A stretch of 64,000 bases of DNA from Lachnospiraceae bacterium. GTDB lineage: Bacteria > Bacillota > Clostridia > Lachnospirales > Lachnospiraceae. The stretch's first letter is position 1. The number at the start of each line of letters is the position of its first letter. The stretch lies in NCBI GenBank assembly GCA_015057035.1, contig SVFC01000006.1:1-64000 (forward strand), in the 5' to 3' direction. Positions 1 to 8,940 of this stretch are shown one piece after another. The notes under the pieces are model-generated. The model had not been told where the DNA came from. It ran no database searches and saw only the letters and a list, made by a program, of their open reading frames with translations. The translations under genes were made by a program, and so were the position numbers.

Positions 1-84
1 AATTGTTCCCTTAGGTGCGTCTTTGGTTCTTGAAATCCAATAATGCACTTCTCCTCCAACGCCTTTAATTATCCTATGCTCCAT
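1..84 (-). CDS. alpha/beta hydrolase, N-terminal fragment (cut by window edge)
   Basis: Only the first 28 codons lie in the window. The chosen ATG (codon at 84-82) has an AGGAGGA ribosome binding site six bases upstream; another ATG two codons earlier sits directly against that site and is less likely. The N-terminus (MEHRIIKGVGGEVHYWIS) matches the opening strand typical of short alpha/beta hydrolases, where an HYWIS-like strand precedes the HG oxyanion motif. The catalytic residues lie outside the window, so the call rests on this short strand only. Confidence 0.5.
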   Translation of the reverse strand, partial: MEHRIIKGVGGEVHYWISRTKDAPKGTI

Positions 85-147
85 AATCATTCCTCCTAGC
101 ACTATCTAAATCATCCTGTCAAATTCATATTTATCTATTTCTGCAAA

Positions 148-279
148 TTACGATTTATCCCCCATCGTTTCCTCTATTTCACACGAAACACTATCAACAA
201 TTAACTGCCTTAAATTATGAAACATCTCGATAATCTCATTTGGATATTTATCTATGTATTCTTTTACTTGCTCATTCAT
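148..279 (-). pseudogene. DUF1801/YdhG-like protein remnant
   Basis: A 43-codon reading frame whose N-terminus (MNEQVKEYIDKYPNE, then an IIEMFHNLRQLI helix) resembles the start of DUF1801 iron-chaperone-like proteins, which are usually 110-140 residues. It ends early in a TAA just after the segment EIEETMGDKS, where full proteins continue into a beta-rich core. After the stop the same frame stays open for 13 more codons and stops again before the neighbouring hydrolase. The ribosome binding site is weak. I read this as a decayed gene; a genuine 43-residue protein is less likely. Confidence 0.4.
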
Positions 280-308
280 TTAAACAGCCCCTGTTAATTT
301 ATATTATT

Positions 309-971
309 CTACCGCTTTTTATAAACAACAAGTTCAGGATTTTCGCCATTTTCTTCATAGGAACACACAAGCAGAAACTCCATATTTGCAGCAATGCCAA
401 AGCAACGGTCGCCACCAAACTCGCATTCAAGCTGGTTACCAAGATAAGTCGCTTTGTCGTCAAGGAATTTCACAACCTCGCCGTTAGGGAGGCGATACTC
501 AAGATTAATAAAACTACCTGATAATACATTTAGGTCTTTCACCTCGGGCAATCCTTCAACATGAAGAAGTGTGTTAAATTCTTCTATAAGTTGCTGTTTA
601 AATTCTTCAAACTTTTCTTTGCCGCCTACTCCTACATATTGTTTCCAAAAATCCAGCGTGAAATCTCCATCGGCATAACACCATTTGCAGTATTCCTCAT
701 TAAATACTCCGTCAACCTCTTTGCTGATGTCTGAATCCTCAAGCGGCATACCACAACACTGGCAAACAAGTCGTTGTGGCGAACCCAAAAGAGTATTGAT
801 CGAAACATCAAACAGTTTTGATAAAAGTTTTAAAGTTTCTATGTTCGGTGTGGTTTCACCATTTTCCCAACGGGACACTGCCTGTCGAGTGACAAAAACC
901 TTTTCTGCAAGTTCATCCTGCGACAAGCCTTTTTTAGTTCTCAATTCAAGTATAATATCTTTCGTTTTCAT
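309..971 (-). CDS. XRE-family regulator with zinc-ribbon domain
   Basis: 220 residues. Residues 5-59 form an XRE/Cro helix-turn-helix (LSQDELAEKVFVTRQAVSRWENG). A putative zinc-binding segment follows with cysteines at about 70, 72, 73, 95 and 98 (CQCCGMPL...EEYCKWC), like the zf_Rg ribbon found in clostridial proteins. Residues 140-220 form a third domain that I do not recognise. The ATG at 971 lies behind an AGTGAGGTGAT sequence. Such proteins bind DNA through the HTH; the sensed signal is unknown. It lies between two gene remnants, so there is no operon context. Confidence 0.75.
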   Translation of the reverse strand: MKTKDIILELRTKKGLSQDELAEKVFVTRQAVSRWENGETTPNIETLKLLSKLFDVSINTLLGSPQRLVCQCCGMPLEDSDISKEVDGVFNEEYCKWCYADGDFTLDFWKQYVGVGGKEKFEEFKQQLIEEFNTLLHVEGLPEVKDLNVLSGSFINLEYRLPNGEVVKFLDDKATYLGNQLECEFGGDRCFGIAANMEFLLVCSYEENGENPELVVYKKR

Positions 972-1034
972 ATCATTATCACCTCACTAACATTATATTG
1001 TGAGAGCGACTTCTAAACAAGCAACTCCCTGTTG

Positions 1035-1135
1035 CTATCTTATCATTTCTTCTGTCGGTACCGTTCCATCCAAAATCACCGCACTCCAATGCTCTTTATT
1101 CTGATGATATCCTGGCAACACAGAGGCATAGGTCT
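1035..1135 (-). pseudogene. MmcQ/YjbR-family C-terminal remnant
   Basis: Read on the minus strand, the bases directly downstream of the Nudix gene encode about 33 residues ending in TAG at 1037-1035. They include KTYASVLPGYHQNKEHW and then an ILDGTVPTEEMI tail, which is the C-terminal signature of the MmcQ/YjbR family (usually 110-120 residues). No start codon or N-terminal part is present: the frame runs back into the Nudix 3' end. This looks like the tail of a gene whose 5' part was deleted. The residue pattern is seen directly; the deletion is inferred. Confidence 0.55.
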
Positions 1136-1627
1136 TTACTCCACATTCACCCCATTCAACACCGTCTCCACCAACGTATCTCCCTCATATCGAAGTTTCA
1201 GAGAAAACACTGGCACATCTTCTTTCATCAGACGGAAGAACACTTTATCTCCTTCCCAAATAGGCAAATCATACACATCTGATTTCTTCACCCATTCCAG
1301 GTTGCCTTCATTACATTCTATCATCTCTCCCGTGTAACCATCTGCGGTATATAAAAACATATACTCTGTCGGATATGTGTCAGTGGAAAAAGTAATCACT
1401 CCACGAAGTTTCCAGCTAGTCAATTCCAGTCCGGTTTCTTCGCGCACCTCACGAAGTAGACACTCTTCTGGAGATTCTCCCTCTTCAAAATGTCCACCTA
1501 CGCCAACCCATTTATCCTTGTTGATGTCTTTTTCTTTTTTCACGCGATGCATCATCAGATAACTATCTTCTCGCTCGATATAGCACAGTGTTGTGCAGTT
1601 GTGTTTTTTATTTGCTGTGTTACTCAT
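1136..1627 (-). CDS. Nudix hydrolase (8-oxo-dGTP diphosphatase-like)
   Basis: 163 residues from an ATG at 1627 with GGAGG eight bases upstream; a TTG five codons earlier is inside the ribosome binding site and was rejected. The Nudix box GX5EX7REUXEEXGU is complete at about residues 45-67 (GHFEEGESPEECLLREVREETGL), so the protein should hydrolyse a nucleoside diphosphate linked to another moiety with a divalent metal. The body resembles clostridial MutT-like 8-oxo-dGTP diphosphatases, but substrate cannot be set from sequence. It is a single gene divergent from the potassium transporter and followed by an MmcQ tail. Confidence 0.85.
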   Translation of the reverse strand: MSNTANKKHNCTTLCYIEREDSYLMMHRVKKEKDINKDKWVGVGGHFEEGESPEECLLREVREETGLELTSWKLRGVITFSTDTYPTEYMFLYTADGYTGEMIECNEGNLEWVKKSDVYDLPIWEGDKVFFRLMKEDVPVFSLKLRYEGDTLVETVLNGVNVE

Positions 1628-1710
1628 TTTGTTTTCCTCCAAACACTACTTAGTATTACTATATACAATTTGAAGTAAATTTCAAACTCTTTTAATACAA
1701 TTTAATATTC

Positions 1711-1737
1711 TCTATACCATATGGTTTGTGATATAAT
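1711..1737 (+). promoter_or_regulatory. extended -10 promoter for ktrB
   Basis: TATAAT at 1732-1737 preceded by TG one base away (TGATATAAT) gives an extended -10 element. No good -35 is present at 17 bp. A CCATATGG palindrome lies at about 1718-1725. The leader is only about 40 nt, too short for the c-di-AMP riboswitch that controls ktr genes in some Firmicutes. Confidence 0.5.
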
Positions 1738-1782
1738 GACCAGGAAACTATTAACTAACTCTTGAATATGAAAGGTTTGAAT

Positions 1783-3144
1783 ATGAAAAAAGATTTTCAT
1801 GTTAAACTGTCTACCACACAAATCATTATGCTTAGTTTTTTCTTGGCAATATTGATTGGAAGCATTTTACTTGCATTACCAATTTGTTCTGCAACTGGCG
1901 TAGCAGTTCCATATATAGATGCATTATTTACCGCAACGACCTCCATCTGTGTAACCGGGCTTGTAACGGTGCCTACGGTATCCACCTGGAGCATCTTTGG
2001 TCAAATTGTAATACTGATTCTCATTCAAATAGGCGGTTTAGGAATTATCACTATTATTTCAGGACTGATGATTAGTTTACATCGAAAGATGGGAATCGGA
2101 GATAGAATACTTATTCAAGACGCATTTAACCTGAACTCCTTATCTGGTCTTGTCAAGTTTATCAAAAATGTACTTGTCGGCACATTCATTGTTGAAGGTA
2201 TTGGAGCGCTTCTATATATGATGGTGTTTGTACCAGAGTATGGCGCAAAAGGGATATGGATATCAATATTTAATTCTATATCCGCTTTCTGTAATGCAGG
2301 AATAGACATCATTTCTGAAGACAGTTTATGCAATTATGCAACCAATCCAATGATTAACGCAGTAACTTGCCTGTTAATTATCGTCGGCGGCATCGGATAC
2401 ATTGTCTGGTGGGATTTGATACGAGTATTAAAAAACATAAAGCACCACTCTTTGAAATGTTTCCGATATTTGACACTGCATTCAAAAATTGCTCTCTCTG
2501 CTACATTTTTCCTAATACTGGCAGGTGCATTGTGTTTTCTTGCTTTTGAATATAATAATCCTCTCACAATCGGTGAACTCTCACTGACAGACAAGATACA
2601 GGTTGCCTTTTTCCAATCCGTAACCACAAGAACCGCTGGTTTTGCAACTATTCCTCAACAAAATCTATCGGACTCCTCTGTGATAGTTTCACTATTGTTG
2701 ATGTTCATTGGTGGTTCTCCTGTTGGAACTGCCGGCGGTGTTAAAACAGTTACTATAGCGGTATTGCTTATTTCAGCGTTTGCAACCATTCGCAATCAGG
2801 AATCCGTTACTCTCTTTAACAGGACCATTTCCAAAAAAGCGATTAGCAAAGCCGTGGCCGTTGTAAGTGTATCATTTATGATTATGTTTATTTCAAGCAT
2901 TCTGCTATCTATCGTCACACCTGCAAATGCCATTGACATCATCTTTGAAACAGTGAGTGCAACTGCAACTGTAGGTTTAACCAGAAATGTAACACCCTTA
3001 CTAAATCTATGGGGAAAAATAATAATTATTATAACAATGTATCTTGGAAGAATTGGTCCAATCTCTCTTCTTATTGCATTTAACACTAAAAAAACAAGTA
3101 CCGACAATATAAAAAATCCAGTCGAAGAAATCAGCGTCGGCTAA
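1783..3144 (+). CDS. ktrB: potassium uptake channel subunit KtrB/TrkH family
   Basis: 453 residues, a polytopic membrane protein of the SKT (TrkH/KtrB) family that conducts K+ (or Na+/K+). All four pore loops with filter glycines are visible: TSICVTGL (53-60), SAFCNAGI (168-174), TRTAGF (282-287) and SATATVGL (392-399). The length matches KtrB (about 445) rather than TrkH (480-500). The ATG at 1783 was chosen because AAAGG sits seven bases upstream; in-frame TTG and ATG codons 15-21 bases earlier are inside or ahead of that site. The regulatory subunit KtrA follows after 25 bp, so the two form an operon. Confidence 0.9.
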   Translation: MKKDFHVKLSTTQIIMLSFFLAILIGSILLALPICSATGVAVPYIDALFTATTSICVTGLVTVPTVSTWSIFGQIVILILIQIGGLGIITIISGLMISLHRKMGIGDRILIQDAFNLNSLSGLVKFIKNVLVGTFIVEGIGALLYMMVFVPEYGAKGIWISIFNSISAFCNAGIDIISEDSLCNYATNPMINAVTCLLIIVGGIGYIVWWDLIRVLKNIKHHSLKCFRYLTLHSKIALSATFFLILAGALCFLAFEYNNPLTIGELSLTDKIQVAFFQSVTTRTAGFATIPQQNLSDSSVIVSLLLMFIGGSPVGTAGGVKTVTIAVLLISAFATIRNQESVTLFNRTISKKAISKAVAVVSVSFMIMFISSILLSIVTPANAIDIIFETVSATATVGLTRNVTPLLNLWGKIIIIITMYLGRIGPISLLIAFNTKKTSTDNIKNPVEEISVG

Positions 3145-3169
3145 TACAACATAGAAAGGAAGGAAAAAT

Positions 3170-3820
3170 ATGAGTTCAAAAAAAACTTATGCCGTTTTTG
3201 GATTAGGCAGATACGGAATGTCAGTAGCAAAAGAATTAGTCAAAAACGGAGCAGAAGTTCTGGCTGTTGACATAAATGAAGACTTAGTAAATAATGCAAT
3301 CCTTGAAATCCCTTATTGCAAGTGTGCCGATATCACAGACATAGAAGTTCTGAAACAACTTGGCATTTCCAATGTAGATGTCGTAATCATTGCTATGGCA
3401 ACCAATTTACAGACAAGCGTTCTTGCAACTATGCTCTGTAAAGAACTAGGTGTAGAAACTGTTATTGCCAAATGTTCCAGCGAACTAAACTATAAAGTTT
3501 TAAGCAAAGTGGGAGCAGACCGTGTAATCTTCCCAGAAAATGAATCTGGAATTCGATTAGCCAAAAACCTTCTATACTCTGGATTTGTTGACATTATCAA
3601 TTTGTCTAAAGACATCTCTATGATTGAGCTTGAAGTACGCCCTGAATGGGAAGGTAAGAACTTACTGGAATTGAATCTCAGACGTAAATATTCCATAAAC
3701 GTTGTAGCCATCATTCAAAACAATGAAGTCAGCGTTAACATTGACCCAGAAAAGCCTTTAGAATCATCTATGAAGCTTCTCGTGATAGCTAACATATCTA
3801 AACTAAGCAAATTAAATTAA
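3170..3820 (+). CDS. ktrA: potassium uptake regulatory subunit KtrA (RCK)
   Basis: 216 residues, the usual KtrA length. Residues 5-135 are an RCK_N (TrkA-N) Rossmann domain with the GLGRYG nucleotide loop and an acidic residue at the end of strand 2 (AVDIN). Residues 140-216 are an RCK_C (TrkA-C) domain. In this family a cytosolic octameric ring gates the KtrB channel; the Rossmann fold binds ATP/ADP, and the C-domain can bind c-di-AMP in some species. It follows ktrB by 25 bp with a GGAAGGA ribosome binding site. Confidence 0.92.
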   Translation: MSSKKTYAVFGLGRYGMSVAKELVKNGAEVLAVDINEDLVNNAILEIPYCKCADITDIEVLKQLGISNVDVVIIAMATNLQTSVLATMLCKELGVETVIAKCSSELNYKVLSKVGADRVIFPENESGIRLAKNLLYSGFVDIINLSKDISMIELEVRPEWEGKNLLELNLRRKYSINVVAIIQNNEVSVNIDPEKPLESSMKLLVIANISKLSKLN

Positions 3821-3836
3821 TCCTAATTACCAAACG

Positions 3837-3867
3837 AAGGGGCTGGTCAAACTTTGACTAGCCCCTT
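3837..3867. terminator. terminator between convergent ktrA and uvrA
   Basis: Fourteen-base arms (AAGGGGCTGGTCAA / TTGACTAGCCCCTT, one G-T wobble) around a 3-base loop lie between the two convergent stops. Neither side has a long T tract, but position and stem length fit a shared terminator. Confidence 0.75.
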
Positions 3868-3884
3868 GCCAGATAAATCATTTC

Positions 3885-6722
3885 TTATTTCTCCAGATAA
3901 GGCTTCAGGAACTGTCCAGTATAACTTGCTTCCACCTTACAAATCTCTTCTGGTGTACCCTGCGCAATCACAGTTCCGCCGCCATCGCCACCTTCCGGTC
4001 CCATATCAATGATGTAATCAGCTGTCTTAATAACATCTAAGTTATGCTCAATAACTACTACCGTGTTGCCATCCGCAGCAAGTCGATGAAGAATCTCTAC
4101 CAACTTGTGAACATCAGCAAAATGAAGACCTGTGGTAGGCTCGTCCAGGATATATATTGTCTTACCTGTACTCTTACGGCTAAGTTCTGTAGCCAACTTA
4201 ATACGCTGGGCTTCACCACCAGATAATTCTGTGGAAGGCTGTCCCAGTTTAATATAACCAAGTCCTACATCGTACAGTGTCTGAATCTTTCTATGGATGG
4301 TTGGAACATTCTTAAAGAATTCCACCGCATCTTCTACCGTCATATCTAAAATGTCATAGATACTCTTACCCTTATATTTTACTTCAAGAGTCTCACGATT
4401 ATATCTCTTGCCACCACACACTTCACAAGGAACATAAACATCTGGAAGGAAGTGCATCTCAATCTTCAAGATACCGTCACCGCTACAAGCCTCACAACGA
4501 CCACCCTTCACATTAAAACTGAAACGTCCCTTTTTGTAACCCCTTGCTTTTGCATCCTGTGTTGCCGCAAAAAGGTCACGAATCATATCAAATACCCCTG
4601 TGTATGTGGCAGGGTTAGAGCGAGGTGTTCTACCAATTGGAGACTGATCAATATCAATAACCTTGTCCAACTGTTCTAACCCAAGAATTGCATCATGCTT
4701 TCCTGGAATGCATCTTGCACGATTCAGAGTTCTTGCCAGTTGCTTGTACAAAATCTCATTGGTCAGCGAACTCTTACCTGAACCGGACACACCTGTAATA
4801 CATGTCATAACACCCAAAGGAATATCCACATCGATATTCTTTAAGTTGTTCTCTCTTGCGCCTTTTACTGTAATAAAACCGGTTGGTTTCTTACGTTCAT
4901 CTGGCACTGGAATCTTAATGCGTCCGCTAAGATATGCCCCTGTGAGAGACTCCTTACACTTCATAATATCCTCCGCAGTACCCGTGGCAATGATTTCTCC
5001 ACCATGAACTCCAGCGCGAGGCCCAATATCCACAATGTAATCTGCAGCACGCATAGTATCCTCATCATGTTCTACTACAACAAGGGTATTCCCTAAATCC
5101 TTCAGATTCTTGAGTGCTCCCAGCAATTTATCATTATCTCTCTGATGCAAACCAATACTTGGTTCGTCCAGAATATATGCCACGCCAACTAAGCCTGAGC
5201 CAATCTGTGTGGCCAGACGAATACGCTGTGCTTCTCCACCTGACAGTGTTGCTGTTCCACGAGTTAATGTCAGGTACTCCAACCCTACTCTACTTAAAAA
5301 TCCTACGCGGGCTTTAATCTCCTTTAATATCTGTTCTCCAATCATCATCTGCTGATTGGTAAGTTTCATATCTTCTAAGAAATCACATAACTCCTTTACT
5401 GAAAGAGATGTCATCTCGTGAATATTTTTATCTGCAACAGTAACTGCCAGAGAAGATTTCTTCAGCCTCTGTCCACCACAGCACTCGCATGGTGAAATAC
5501 GCATAAATTGCTCGTATTCTGCTTTCATAGTTTCAGAAAACGTCTCACGATATCTACGCTGCACGTTGCGAATTAAACCTTCCCAGTTCAAATCATAGAC
5601 ACCTTCGCCACGTTGTCCTTTGTAGCGAACCTTTAAGACACGTCCATCACCACCATTAATAAACATATCCTGAATATCCTTAGGCAAATCCTTGTATGGA
5701 GTATCCAAATCAAAACCATAGCCTTCCGATAACGCACGTAGTGTTGCATATGTGTAGCTTGATTTATCCGTACAGGACTGCCATCCCATTACCTGAATTG
5801 CACCTTCAGAAATCGCCAAAGACTTATCTGGAATCATCAAATCCTCATCAAATTCCATCTTGTATCCCAAACCAAAACAAGTTGGACAAGCACCAAACGG
5901 ATTGTTGAACGAGAAACTTCTTGGTTCTACTTCATCGATACTTACGCCACAATCTGGGCAGGCAAAATTCTGAGAAAAAGTCATAGCTTCCCCATCAATG
6001 ACGTCAACAATGGCATTGCCTTCTGTCAAATCAAATACATTTTCCAAGGAGTCCGTAAGACGTTTTTCAATGCCAGGCTTTACCACAAGACGATCCACTA
6101 CAATATCAATGTCATGCTTGATGTTTTTATCCAGAGAAATCTCTTCCGAAAGCTCATATTGATTGCCGTCTACAATCACACGAACATAACCACTCTTTTT
6201 CGCCTTCTCAAATAACTTCTCATGCTGTCCCTTTCGGCCACGCACTACCGGTGCCAGAATCTGCAACTTGGTTTTTTCTGGCAACTGCATTACCGCATCT
6301 ACCATCTGGTCAATGGTCTGCTTCGTAATCGCACGACCACATTCTGGACAATGTGGGATACCAACTCTGGCATATAGCAGACGAAAATAGTCATAGATTT
6401 CCGTAACAGTTCCTACTGTAGAACGAGGGTTACGGTTAGTTGATTTCTGATCAATAGAAATGGCTGGTGGAAGGCCTTCAATGCTTTCCACATTAGGCTT
6501 TTCCATCTGTCCCAGGAATTGTCTTGCATAGGAAGACAATGACTCCATATAACGTCTCTGTCCTTCTGCATAGATGGTATCAAAGGCGAGAGATGATTTT
6601 CCGGAACCAGATAAACCAGTTAACACCACAAACTCGTCTCTTGGAATATCAATATCAATGCCTTTTAAATTATGTTCGTGAGCACCACGAATCTTAATAT
6701 ACTTGCGCTCTTTCTTAGCCAT
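3885..6722 (-). CDS. uvrA: excinuclease ABC subunit A
   Basis: 945 residues, the normal UvrA length. It has two ABC ATPase modules with Walker A loops GLSGSGKSS (near residue 36) and GVSGSGKSS (near 640), and two ABC signatures ([24 protein letters not shown]). Zinc-finger cysteines are present ([18 protein letters not shown] with CEVCGG). UvrA dimers scan DNA for bulky lesions and load UvrB in nucleotide excision repair. The gene lies 67 bp downstream of uvrB on the same strand, so it is probably co-transcribed from the LexA-controlled promoter upstream of uvrB. Confidence 0.98.
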   Translation of the reverse strand: MAKKERKYIKIRGAHEHNLKGIDIDIPRDEFVVLTGLSGSGKSSLAFDTIYAEGQRRYMESLSSYARQFLGQMEKPNVESIEGLPPAISIDQKSTNRNPRSTVGTVTEIYDYFRLLYARVGIPHCPECGRAITKQTIDQMVDAVMQLPEKTKLQILAPVVRGRKGQHEKLFEKAKKSGYVRVIVDGNQYELSEEISLDKNIKHDIDIVVDRLVVKPGIEKRLTDSLENVFDLTEGNAIVDVIDGEAMTFSQNFACPDCGVSIDEVEPRSFSFNNPFGACPTCFGLGYKMEFDEDLMIPDKSLAISEGAIQVMGWQSCTDKSSYTYATLRALSEGYGFDLDTPYKDLPKDIQDMFINGGDGRVLKVRYKGQRGEGVYDLNWEGLIRNVQRRYRETFSETMKAEYEQFMRISPCECCGGQRLKKSSLAVTVADKNIHEMTSLSVKELCDFLEDMKLTNQQMMIGEQILKEIKARVGFLSRVGLEYLTLTRGTATLSGGEAQRIRLATQIGSGLVGVAYILDEPSIGLHQRDNDKLLGALKNLKDLGNTLVVVEHDEDTMRAADYIVDIGPRAGVHGGEIIATGTAEDIMKCKESLTGAYLSGRIKIPVPDERKKPTGFITVKGARENNLKNIDVDIPLGVMTCITGVSGSGKSSLTNEILYKQLARTLNRARCIPGKHDAILGLEQLDKVIDIDQSPIGRTPRSNPATYTGVFDMIRDLFAATQDAKARGYKKGRFSFNVKGGRCEACSGDGILKIEMHFLPDVYVPCEVCGGKRYNRETLEVKYKGKSIYDILDMTVEDAVEFFKNVPTIHRKIQTLYDVGLGYIKLGQPSTELSGGEAQRIKLATELSRKSTGKTIYILDEPTTGLHFADVHKLVEILHRLAADGNTVVVIEHNLDVIKTADYIIDMGPEGGDGGGTVIAQGTPEEICKVEASYTGQFLKPYLEK

Positions 6723-6789
6723 AATTATAGCTCTCCTAAAAATTTCTAGCTTTTTTCATTCTGCTCAATCTGCGTTATAGCTTAACCTA

Positions 6790-8787
6790 TTATAGGTCTC
6801 GTAGCATATTCTTAAGCGTAATCATCTTATCTCTATATTCTGCCGCCGCCTCAAAGTTCAGTTCTGCTGCAGCCTTCTGCATCTTCTTCTGAATGTCTGC
6901 GATGGTCTTCTCTAATTCTGCCTTGCTCATGGATTCTGGATCCTTCGCATACTTCATCTCATCTGCTGCTACCTTCTTAGAAATAGCAATCAGATCACGC
7001 ACCGACTTCTTGATCGTCTGTGGTGTAATGCCATGAGCCTCATTATACGCCTGCTGCACCTTGCGGCGACGTTCTGTCTCTTCAATAGCAACACGCATAG
7101 AATCCGTAACCCTGTCCGCATACATAATAACGTGTCCATCGCTGTTACGGGCAGCTCGACCTATGGTCTGAATCAGAGATGTTTCTGAACGCAGAAAGCC
7201 TTCCTTATCGGCATCTAAGATAGCAACCAGTGTAATCTCTGGAATATCCAGGCCTTCTCGAAGCAGGTTAATACCTACCAGTACATCAAATACATCCAAT
7301 CGCAAATCTCGAATAATCTCCTGACGTTCCAGGGTATCAATATCTGAGTGAAGGTACTTCACACGAATGCCCACTTCGCTCATATAGCGTGTCAAATCCT
7401 CCGCCATACGCTTGGTCAGAGTTGTAATCAAAACCTTGTTGTGGTTGGCAACTTCCTTATTCACCTCTCCGATTAAGTCATCAATCTGCCCCTCTACCGG
7501 ACGAACAGAAATCTCTGGATCGAGAAGTCCAGTCGGACGAATAATCTGCTCTGTACGAAGCATCTCGTGTTCCGCTTCATAAGCACCTGGGGTAGCGGAC
7601 ACGAATAACATCTGGTCAATCTTGCTCTCAAACTCATCAAAATTCAGCGGTCTGTTATCCAATGCCGATGGCAGACGGAATCCATAATCTACCAATGTAG
7701 TCTTACGAGAACGATCCCCTGCATACATACCACGAATCTGCGGAATGGAAATATGAGACTCATCCACAATAATGAGAAAGTCATCTGGGAAATAATCAAT
7801 CAAAGTATCTGGCATCTCGCCTTCTGCTCTTCCCGCCAAATGTCTGGAGTAGTTTTCAATTCCACTACAGAAGCCTGTTTCTTTTAACATCTCTATATCA
7901 AAATTCGTACGCTCCGCAATGCGCTGAGCTTCGATTAGTTTATCCTCGCCTTTAAAAAAGCGAACTCGTTCCTGCATCTCCGCTTCAATCACATCACACG
8001 CAGCGTGAATCTTCTCCATTGGGACAACGTAATGAGAAGCCGGGAAAACTGCACAGTGATTCAACTGAGAGCGAATCTCTCCTGTCATAACATCTATCTC
8101 TGTAATACGGTCAATCTCATCTCCAAAGAACTCTACACGGATAGCCTTATCCGTATTATTTGCTGGAAAAATCTCCAACACATCTCCGTGAACGCGGAAC
8201 GTACCACGTTTGAAATCCATCTCATTGCGGGTGTACTGCATATCAATCAACTGACGGATTACATCGTCCCTATCAATCTCCATTCCAGGACGCAACGATA
8301 CCATCATATTCATATAGTCATCTGGGCTACCAATACCATAAATACAAGAAACAGATGCCACAATAATAACGTCTTTGCGCTCTGCCATAGCCGCAGTTGC
8401 AGAAAGACGAAGTTTATCAATCTCATCGTTGATGGAGGAATCCTTGGCAATATAAGTATCAGAAGAAGGCACATAGGCTTCTGGCTGATAATAATCATAG
8501 TAGGACACAAAATACTCTACTGCATTGTCAGGGAAAAATTCCTTCATCTCACCATATAACTGTGCCGCTAATGTTTTATTATGGGAAATGATAAGAGTAG
8601 GTTTATTCAAGGCAGCGATGACATTCGCCATGGTAAAAGTCTTACCAGAACCAGTAACACCCAAAAGGGTCTGAAACTGATTCCCCTCTTCAAAACCGCG
8701 CACCAAAGCTTCAATCGCCTGTGGCTGATCCCCAGTTGGTTTATATTCAGATTTTAATTTGAATGGCTGATCTAATTTCTGATTCAC
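6790..8787 (-). CDS. uvrB: excinuclease ABC subunit B
   Basis: 665 residues from a GTG start at 8787, chosen because AGGAGG lies seven bases upstream; an upstream in-frame ATG at 8814 precedes the ribosome binding site. Helicase-like motifs are clear: [13 protein letters not shown] (Walker A), the [14 protein letters not shown] beta-hairpin, DESH, and QTIGRAARN (motif VI). A C-terminal UVR motif ends the protein ([22 protein letters not shown]...). UvrB verifies the lesion and positions UvrC for incision. It is first in the uvrB-uvrA operon. Confidence 0.97.
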   Translation of the reverse strand: MNQKLDQPFKLKSEYKPTGDQPQAIEALVRGFEEGNQFQTLLGVTGSGKTFTMANVIAALNKPTLIISHNKTLAAQLYGEMKEFFPDNAVEYFVSYYDYYQPEAYVPSSDTYIAKDSSINDEIDKLRLSATAAMAERKDVIIVASVSCIYGIGSPDDYMNMMVSLRPGMEIDRDDVIRQLIDMQYTRNEMDFKRGTFRVHGDVLEIFPANNTDKAIRVEFFGDEIDRITEIDVMTGEIRSQLNHCAVFPASHYVVPMEKIHAACDVIEAEMQERVRFFKGEDKLIEAQRIAERTNFDIEMLKETGFCSGIENYSRHLAGRAEGEMPDTLIDYFPDDFLIIVDESHISIPQIRGMYAGDRSRKTTLVDYGFRLPSALDNRPLNFDEFESKIDQMLFVSATPGAYEAEHEMLRTEQIIRPTGLLDPEISVRPVEGQIDDLIGEVNKEVANHNKVLITTLTKRMAEDLTRYMSEVGIRVKYLHSDIDTLERQEIIRDLRLDVFDVLVGINLLREGLDIPEITLVAILDADKEGFLRSETSLIQTIGRAARNSDGHVIMYADRVTDSMRVAIEETERRRKVQQAYNEAHGITPQTIKKSVRDLIAISKKVAADEMKYAKDPESMSKAELEKTIADIQKKMQKAAAELNFEAAAEYRDKMITLKNMLRDL

Positions 8788-8831
8788 CACTGCTCCTCCT
8801 AAAAATCTATACATCTATTATGATACCACTT

Positions 8832-8873
8832 AGTATATCACATTCATTTTTAAAAGTACAGAACAAACGTTCT
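8832..8873 (-). promoter_or_regulatory. LexA (SOS) box and promoter of uvrBA
   Basis: A perfect palindrome AGAACAAACGTTCT at 8860-8873 matches the Gram-positive LexA/DinR operator core GAAC-N4-GTTC. On the minus strand it overlaps the -35 side of a promoter whose -10 is TATACT (8837-8832). Its position about 75 bp upstream of the uvrB start fits DNA-damage induction of uvrB and uvrA. Confidence 0.85.
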
Positions 8874-8880
8874 TTTCCTC

Positions 8881-8931
8881 AAAAAAAAGACTGTCATAAA
8901 ATGTCCCACTTGACATTATACAACAGTCTTT
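8881..8931 (-). terminator. terminator of the EAL-domain gene
   Basis: On the minus strand a hairpin with arms AAAGACTGT / ACAGTCTTT (8886-8894 and 8923-8931) and an inner AATGTC/GACATT pair is followed by eight T residues. It ends transcription from the gene at 8941 before the uvrB promoter. Confidence 0.85.
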
Positions 8932-8940
8932 ATACATCAC

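Noticed and set aside
1737-1783. c-di-AMP (ydaO) riboswitch ahead of ktrB
   Set aside because: The leader between the -10 element and the start codon is about 40 nt, far too short.
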